Positions 63,275 to 64,000 of a DNA stretch of 64,000 bases are shown one piece after another. The stretch is from positions 2,418,001 through 2,482,000 of the forward strand of contig OZ243042.1 of assembly GCA_965212085.1 (NCBI GenBank), read 5' to 3'. Below the pieces are notes generated by a model. It was not told where the DNA came from and did no database searches. It saw nothing but the letters and a program-made list of their open reading frames with translations. Source of the stretch: JAHRAW01 sp965212085. Lineage in GTDB: Bacteria > Pseudomonadota > Gammaproteobacteria > Arenicellales > Poriferihabitantaceae. The translations under genes and the position numbers were made by a program. Each line of letters starts with the position of its first letter. The stretch's first letter is position 1.

Positions 63275-64000
63275 TCACTGCACCACCACCGCCACCGGTC
63301 GTCCCAGCAGGGATTCGAGTTTCTGGCGGGCTGTGCGGGCTGCGGCGCGGCTTGGGAACGGCCCCACGCGGACCCGGTATAGCCACTGCTCCCCGCCCAC
63401 GAGGTTATCCACCAGCGGCGCCACTTGATAGCCGGCGCGTTGCAGCAGTTGCCGCATGGAGCGCGCATTGTCGCGCTTGGCGTAGGCGCCTACCTGAATC
63501 ACGATTTCGCCGGTGGTGTTCGCGGGGCTTGCGGTGCCGCCGTCCGCTTCCTGGGCGTCGGGGTTTATGACCCGTACTTCCACGGAACCGGTGCCGTGGC
63601 GGGCGATGTCGAGTTTGTGGGCGGCCACGTAGGAAAGGTCAATGATGCGGTCGTGCAGGAACGGCCCGCGGTCGTTGACCTTGACCACCACCGAGCGGCC
63701 GTTGTCGAGGTTGGTGACGCGCACGTAGGACGGCAGCGGCAACACCGGATGGGCCGCGGTCATGGCGAACATGTCGTAAGGCTCGCCGCTGGAGGTGCGC
63801 CGGCCCTGGAATTTGCTGCCGTACCAGGAGGCGGTGCCCCGCTGCACGAAGCCCGTGGCCGAGGCCAGGGGGCGGTAGCGCTTGCCGAGGGCGGTGTAGG
63901 GTTTGTTGCCGGTGGCGCTCAAAGGCTCGTGGCGCGGCACGGCGTCGGGGACGGAATCCGGGTCCACGGGCAAACTCGCCGGCGGCGCGTCTCCGCCGTA
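63275..64000 (-). CDS. rlpA: Septal-ring lytic transglycosylase RlpA-like (5' end beyond window)
   Basis: Open to the right edge; about 241 residues are visible and the N-terminus with its lipoprotein signal is outside. The double-psi beta-barrel with GTASWYGSKFQGRRTSSGEPYD, AAHPVLPLPSYVRVTNL and VNDRGPF contains the catalytic Asp/His region. A C-terminal SPOR domain follows (IVIQVGAYAKRDNARSMRQLLQ), which binds denuded glycans. It acts in the periplasm at the septum. Confidence 0.93.
   Translation of the reverse strand, partial: YGGDAPPASLPVDPDSVPDAVPRHEPLSATGNKPYTALGKRYRPLASATGFVQRGTASWYGSKFQGRRTSSGEPYDMFAMTAAHPVLPLPSYVRVTNLDNGRSVVVKVNDRGPFLHDRIIDLSYVAAHKLDIARHGTGSVEVRVINPDAQEADGGTASPANTTGEIVIQVGAYAKRDNARSMRQLLQRAGYQVAPLVDNLVGGEQWLYRVRVGPFPSRAAARTARQKLESLLGRPVAVVVQ

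Overview
The window is a GC-rich bacterial chromosome segment with dense, short-gapped housekeeping operons. Several gene orders are typical of Gammaproteobacteria: ndk-rlmN-rodZ-hisS-yfgM; tRNA-Val, thrS-infC-rpmI-rplT-pheS-pheT-ihfA-merR-like with a tRNA-Pro beyond; coaBC-dut beside radC; and a Zur-controlled znuA / zur-znuC-znuB locus. The placement is inferred from synteny and protein likeness only. The catabolic content (MttB-superfamily methyltransferases, a dimethylglycine-dehydrogenase-like flavoprotein, heterotetrameric sarcosine oxidase, a TRAP transporter) suggests an organism, probably marine or host-associated, that uses methylated amines.

Layout. 1-6.6 kb: yfgM (cut by the edge), hisS, rodZ, rlmN, ndk, mtaB and an IscA-type carrier, all on the minus strand. 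6.8-19 kb: an amine-related region with mttB-like 1, a restriction-modification (R-M) insertion, a DMGDH-like oxidoreductase, a HAD phosphatase, a HisA-like enzyme, an XRE regulator overlapping mttB-like 2, a membrane desaturase and a PhnD-like binding protein. 19-26.7 kb: zinc uptake genes, an AT-rich orphan gene, dut, coaBC, radC and a corrinoid adenosyltransferase. 26.8-28.1 kb: a second R-M pair. 28.2-33.5 kb: soxBDAG. 33.5-43 kb: translation genes and two tRNAs. 43-44.9 kb: an SLC13-type permease. 44.9-47.3 kb: a third R-M locus (DUF4928-like protein plus C5 methyltransferase). 47.3-51.1 kb: FAD/FMN-type dehydrogenase, folE, xni, a small membrane protein and an MFS remnant. 51.2-56.3 kb: a TRAP transporter whose large subunit carries a long coiled-coil tail. 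56.7-58.0 kb: an AT-rich island with a PLD-type nuclease. 58-63 kb: ahcY, metK, argB and a choline-kinase-like gene. The right edge cuts rlpA.

How the genes fit together. MttB-like proteins demethylate quaternary amines onto corrinoid proteins (family knowledge), cobO makes adenosylcobalamin, DMGDH-like and Sox enzymes strip N-methyl groups onto folate, and ahcY/metK belong to the methyl cycle. No corrinoid protein or reactivase is in the window, so the link is inferred.

The most notable signals are: (i) a PLD-nuclease island at the 3' end of ahcY, bounded by a second, diverged copy of the last ~55 bp of ahcY, which looks like an integration scar; (ii) composite palindromic repeats shared by four intergenic regions, one copy carrying a clean internal deletion between short direct repeats, plus a separate ~33-bp repeat found three times; (iii) an AUA start codon for infC; (iv) three unlike R-M loci in AT-rich patches within 40 kb; and (v) the uncharacterised methylamine gene neighbourhood with a HisA paralogue whose first catalytic Asp is a Glu.
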